From NCBI GenBank assembly GCA_021442155.1, contig CM038222.1, positions 56,477,352 through 56,541,351 of the forward strand: 64,000 nt of DNA, written 5' to 3'. Position numbers and translations under genes: made by a program. The DNA is from Cymbidium sinense (Eukaryota; Streptophyta; Magnoliopsida; Asparagales; Orchidaceae). Below the pieces are notes generated by a model. The model did no database searches. It was not told the DNA's origin and saw only the letters and a program-made list of their open reading frames with translations. This document shows, in pieces, positions 59,798 to 64,000 of this stretch (positions within the stretch are counted from its first letter, which is position 1; each line of letters opens with the position of its first letter).

Positions 59798-60707
59798 TGA
59801 TATGGCTCTCAAAATACCACCAGTCAAAGCACAAATCTTGATGTTGAAAGCGATATGATTTTGAGTCAAACAAATCGGTCAAGACTTAAAATATCATTAG
59901 AATCTTCATCAATTAAATCCCAAAAAAGCTCTCAAATGTAGAGTGTTTATAGTCAATCGAGCGTCGGAGCGGATCTAATGAGCCTAAGATCTCATAATTC
60001 CGACTTCATTTGGGCATCCAAATGCTCAAAATACATCAAATGATCGAAGGAGTCATTCTAAGCCGTCCGATCGAGGGGGTGGTCACGTGAGTTTACTAGA
60101 ATCTCCTCCCATCTATAGCCTCACTCCCTCACATGGGGCTAAGCTAAAAGTGGGAAGCAGTGAAGAAGGGAAGTGAAGCAAGAAGAAGAACAAGAACAAG
60201 GAAGAAGAAGAAGAGTCAAAACAAGTGGAAGAAGGAAGCTAAAGCAAGGAAGAAGAAGAAGAAAGTCCAAGCAAGTGAAGAAGAAGGAAGTAAAAGGAAG
60301 AAGAAAGAAGAAGAAGAGTCAAAGCAGTGAAGAAGGAAGCAAAGGAAGAAGGAAGAAGAGGAAGAGTCCAGATCGAGGAAGAAGAGTGAAGTGAGGAGGA
60401 AGAGAAAGCTCTAAGCAAGATCCGGCAGATCGCGCCACGTCGCCATAATTATCCCATTTAATTACCCGATCTCCAACATCATTATAAACTATCACGGTAC
60501 AATTGTCCTTCTCAAATAGAAACCAAATCCGTTACTGGAAGATTTTGTACTCTGGATACATAGTGGAATCTTTTCTTTGGCGTGGTTTCCCTCTTTTGTG
60601 GTTTTCCACGTTAAAATTCTATTGGATTCTTTAATTACGTGTGTCTGACTAATCAAAGGCGTAAATTCTACTTCTGCTTTTGGTTTTAAAGATCTATAAT
60701 ATGTAAT
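59798..60707 (+). mobile_element. Solo LTR, family A copy 3, with expanded GAA-rich leader
   Basis: About 910 bp from TGATATGGCT to ATGTAATA. It aligns with the copies at 33686 and 37542 through the left part (CAAATCTTGATG, ATCTCATAATTCCGACTTCA, AATACATCAAATGATC) and the tail (GAAGATTTTGTACTCTG, TTTTCCACGTTAAAATTCTA). Between them the leader is replaced by an imperfect GAA/AAG repeat (60150-60415), which makes the open frame at 60173-60394. The left 5-mer TCTAT is not repeated immediately after 60707, so the duplication is lost or the end shifted. Confidence 0.8.
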
Positions 60708-61289
60708 AATTAATTATAATGTATATGAAACTAGATTAAATTTAACAAATTCAAAATATGGCAAGAATGATCTAAAGAGTAATTTTAGAATCTCTTAAAA
60801 TTTTATTTACATTTAATTTACTTCAAATTAAATATTAAAATAATTAAAGATTATATATTTTAAATGTAATACTCATTTTTTTATACAAATAAATGATCAT
60901 TTAAGATGTATTTGAAGTAATTATAATTTTTTAAAAGGTTTATTATAAAATTATCGTGGAGAAAAAAATTTTTGAAAAATTATTATGAATATTACACATA
61001 TTTTTTTTTAAAAAAAAATTAAATAATAACTTTCTAATAGTTAATCATTATATTCTAATAACTTTAATTTTTGAAAACGATTTTTCACTATAATTTTTTT
61101 TTAAAATTAGTTAAAAAGTTAATAATCAAATATAATTATGATTATTTTTTTAACTATTTTTAAAAAATAAAATAGAGAAAGTTATATGAAACCACGTTTA
61201 GTTTAGTTCAGATCCACCAAAATAAATGAATTTTAACATTTTTAGAATTATAAATAAATGTATATATTCTTTTTTAAATATTGAGATTC
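60708..61289. other. AT-rich spacer before the ATG8 promoter
   Basis: No gene. Long A and T runs. Confidence 0.4.
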
Positions 61290-61793
61290 GACATCAACCG
61301 TTCTTACTTCCACCACATGTTCACCGCATATAACGTGGCAGCGGCAATTTATAGCTTGCCAGGTGGCATGCGTCCGCTCCCTTCGATTGGCTACTAGTAT
61401 TTTTTTTTAATAAATTAAGGCAAATTACTGACGTGGCACATAAAAAATTTTCTTGACCTTGAAATAATTTAGTTCAGCGTTTCTTGCACAGCAGGAAAGG
61501 GAATTTTCTCCGCCTCTCTCTTTCGTGACCCCTTGATATCTATATATCCATCCTCAAAGAAGAAAAAATAAAAATAATAAATTTTTTTTCTCGAAGTCGT
61601 CGGTTACGTATCCTCTTCTTTCACGGAAAGGTGATTACTTGGCTCCATTCTGTTCATCTACCGATCGGGTTGATCTCTTTATGCATCCAATTTCTTCTTG
61701 ATTTTTTTCCTTTTCTCGCTCCTCTCATTTCTTGTTCCGATTTCGTTCTTTGGCTCCATTTTCGCCTTTAGGGAAGACGAGAGGAAGTAGACC
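61290..61793 (+). promoter_or_regulatory. ATG8 promoter, 5' leader and probable leader intron
   Basis: ACGT-core elements occur at about 61332 (AACGTGGCAG) and 61430 (GACGTGGCAC). A TATATATC box at about 61541 gives a start near 61575. A donor-like GGAAAG|GTGATT at 61630/61631 and an acceptor GCCTTTAG at 61771 suggest a 141-bp leader intron, as many plant ATG8 genes have. GACCATGG is a good initiation context. Confidence 0.5.
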
Positions 61794-61830
61794 ATGGAGA
61801 AAAGTTCCTTCAAGCTCGAGCATCCTCTAG
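61794..61830 (+). CDS. ATG8: ATG8 family autophagy protein, first coding exon (partial gene)
   Basis: ATG8 is a ubiquitin-like protein that is lipidated onto autophagosome membranes. Only the first 12 codons and one base of the next are in the window: MEKSSFKLEHPL, followed by a G|GT donor that would complete a Glu codon. This matches the ATG8 start (M-x-K-S-S-F-K-x-x-x-P-L-E), and the intron falls at the position used in plant ATG8 genes. The next exon should begin with the R-x-x-E-A-x-R-I-R region; I did not find it before 64000, so the intron exceeds 2.1 kb. Identification from so short an exon is good but not certain, and the family member cannot be told. Confidence 0.75.
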
Positions 61831-62622
61831 GTTCGTTCTTCATCACGTGGAAATCATGAATTTTTTATTTTTTTCTTGGTTTTAATTTTAACTTTTTATG
61901 ATCTTTTTTTTTTCTTTCTTGCTTGGGATGTCGTTTAAAGCTTCGATCTTTGGTCGCAGTTTTTTTTTTTTATAGATTGAACTGCTCAAAATGTGCAAAT
62001 TTGATGGAATTTAGATTCGGAAAGGTCTACGACAGTTCTTGTTCTTAGTTGCTGTTGGTTTTTTGATTATTTGAATTAGCGTACCATCTAGATTCTGCCA
62101 ATTTCTGTTGATTGATTCCTTGTTATCCCTTGTTTTGGTTGTGATATCTTGACATTGTTCTTCTATGTATCAGGCCATCCAGTATTTATTATTTATATCT
62201 CTTGACTAGAATTGCGGTTGTAAACCTTTAAAGTGAGCTTGCCAGGCTTGCTTTACCTTTTTTGGGGCTTGTGAAAATAGCAGAAATGAATTCAACGCGT
62301 TTAACATGTGTGATATGGACTATGCAAGAAAATATAATTTGGTTTTGGAAACGCCGCTTTTAATTTAGTTGAGATTTTATACGGAATCCATTAAAGAGTT
62401 TAGGAAATGGAATGAAATACTTGTTTAGATTCTTGCAACCATGTATTCATACTTTCAGGGTTGATAATTATTTTCTAAGCTTGAAGCCATAGTTTTAAGT
62501 ATTGCTGAAAGCTGATACAAAACACATTTTGGATGGTGGTACCATCTAAGATTGGCCAACTTTGCTAGTCACAGGTTGAAATTTTGCCCATTTCAGTTTG
62601 TATCTTAGTTTCATTTAGGCTG
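61831..62622 (+). other. ATG8 intron 1, first part
   Basis: T-rich intron sequence beginning GTTCG. No further exon recognised. Confidence 0.5.
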
Positions 62623-62797
62623 TTTTGGATGGAAACAACAACAACAATAACAACAAGCCTTTATCTGACTAAGTGGGGTCGGCTATATGAATCCTTCATC
62701 TTCATTGTGTCCTATTATGTGTCAAATTCTCATTTAATTCAAGTATACTAAGGTCATTTTTTATACATCTTAACCAAGTCTTTTTGGATGGAAACAA
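62623..62797 (-). mobile_element. RTE LINE 3' fragment in the ATG8 intron, antisense, with 16-bp TSD
   Basis: The LINE piece at 62639-62781 begins with (CAA)n and reads backwards through CTAAGTGGGGTCGGCTA and CATTGTGTCCTATTATGTGTC. It is bracketed by TTTTGGATGGAAACAA at 62623-62638 and 62782-62797, identical in both copies. It is a severely 5'-truncated (143 bp) insertion of the same family as 17523. Confidence 0.93.
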
Positions 62798-63025
62798 TGT
62801 TTAAAAAAAATATAGAATGCACAATTTGAAATAGTTGAGAAATCATCATGGAACCTTTGGAAAAACTGAACAACCGTTCAAGCCATTGAGCCATTGTCAA
62901 GCTTAAAACATATTTATGGAATAAAAATATCACAATGAATAAATCTTTTATAGTATTATTTAATCATACATCATTCATTTATTTCTAACATTATACATAT
63001 TCCAATAATCTCAAATTTTAAATGT
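62798..63025. other. ATG8 intron 1, AT-rich middle
   Basis: No feature seen. Confidence 0.4.
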
Positions 63026-63280
63026 GGGGATTTGCATATATACCATAGAATTCTTATGTATTTACATATCTGACGCCTCATCTTTATGCTTATATAACAC
63101 TCTAATATTTAATGCACACAAAAAATCACTAACATTAATTTATGTAAGGTCAAATACATCTTTTCATGTGTATATTTTGATGAGATATTTAGATATTAGG
63201 GTATTATATAAATAAATACAAAAATTTAGGTCTTATACTTGTGAATTGATAAGAATTCTAGGTATGTATGTAAAGCCTCC
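63026..63280. mobile_element. Mutator-type MITE, third copy, in the ATG8 intron
   Basis: The left arm GGGGATTTGCATATATACCA and the inverted right arm end (GGAGGCTTTACATACATACC on the other strand) match the family at 8647 and 59382, more diverged. Flanks do not show a clean 9-bp duplication. The open frame at 63024-63215 is this element, not a gene. Confidence 0.6.
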
Positions 63281-64000
63281 ATTATTTTAATAACTAAAGG
63301 CATTTCAAATATTTAAAAAATAAATATTATCAAAAATAAAATAATAATTGAAGGACAAAATTGATGGAACTATCAAAACTAATTATTTTATAACAAATTG
63401 ATTCCAAAATTATAATTAAGTCCTAAAACATACTTTAAACTCGTGCAAAAACTTTAATTGAAATGAAATTAATCATTTTGATTCATGTATAACTTTCTTG
63501 AATTTAATTATTTTCAAATTGATTTCAATGTGATATTCCTATATGAATAAACATAGGAATGCATGGGTATGCATATAACATGTATCTATTGTATATAGAT
63601 GTAGGCATTCACTCAAGCGGAAGAGTTTGTGTTACTTCATGCATTTTCGCACATGTAATGTTTATCTTTATACTGTTTATCTAATTTTATTCTATTTTTT
63701 ATTAAAATATTATTATATATAATTCATATGCATGTTGGCATGTATTTGTATAGGTGTATGTATGTGGTGTTTGCATATTTTTCTTTTATTGCTTCTTAGA
63801 TATGTATGCCGTATGTACATTTGTAGACTCACGCATGCATGCGTTTGAGCATGTGCATGTGCGTATCATTTACATACATACAAACGCTATAAAAAATAGA
63901 CACAATGCATGTGTGTTACAACTATGAATATGTTAATAAAAATATAATAGATAAGTGAATATGAAAATAAGCATTGCATATGCGAGAACACATACAAGTA
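63281..64000. other. ATG8 intron 1 (continuing) or unassigned end of window
   Basis: AT-rich, ending in a stretch of GCATG/TGCATG alternating purine-pyrimidine words (about 63830-63870). I see no ATG8 exon. Confidence 0.4.

Noticed and set aside
60173..60394. Plus-strand open frame encoding a Lys/Arg/Glu-rich protein
   Set aside because: It is an imperfect GAA/AAG repeat inside the leader of a solo LTR whose other copies have unrelated sequence there.
1..64000. Search for a compact novel operon-like or defence-like system
   Set aside because: All clear protein-coding signal belongs to host genes with introns or to known retrotransposon domains. No unexplained multi-gene cluster was seen.

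Overview
The window is nuclear DNA from a flowering plant. It has long AT-rich introns with GT-AG borders, plant-type LTR and non-LTR retrotransposon remnants, MITEs, and two recognisable plant housekeeping genes. The host genes look intact while almost all mobile elements are decayed, as expected of a transposon-rich, moderately large genome. A monocot is possible, but I see nothing decisive.

Layout. 1-8640: a decayed Ty3/gypsy element on the minus strand (gag, protease, RT, RNase H, a second RNase H, integrase), resembling the Tat group. 8647-9661: a Mutator-type MITE and a solo copia LTR. 10380-11046: a short CpG-rich island with a small intronless gene for a 124-residue basic protein. 11050-17500: gene-poor, with a perfect 154-bp tandem duplication, a copia RT remnant and a TIR element. 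17505-20561: a nearly full-length RTE-type LINE with a perfect 18-bp target-site duplication. 20900-26000: diverged repeats, a TTAATTAA-rich stretch, a promoter-like CpG-rich block and a long C-poor tract. 26000-29760: an A/C-rich block and a CpG-rich first-exon-like block on the minus strand, bracketed by inverted minisatellite arms. 29850-38530: copia remnants, a duplicated SINE-like unit and two solo LTRs of one family.

The main gene is AXR1, encoding the regulatory subunit of the NEDD8-activating enzyme. Fourteen coding exons on the plus strand (38861-57991) join in frame into 524 codons plus a stop. Its introns hold at least four RTE LINE fragments, a copia remnant and several MITE-like elements. 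A solo LTR ends 336 bp before its start codon. Downstream, the first coding exon of an ATG8 (autophagy ubiquitin-like) gene begins at 61794; the rest lies beyond the window.

The two recognised genes are both ubiquitin-like-conjugation components (NEDD8 activation and ATG8), but they have separate promoters and I infer no functional link from adjacency. I did not find a convincing new biological system. The most useful observations are the exact target-site duplications that define solo LTRs, LINEs and MITEs, the LTR next to the AXR1 promoter, a possible alternative terminal exon in AXR1, and the unexplained bracketed block at 26-29.8 kb.
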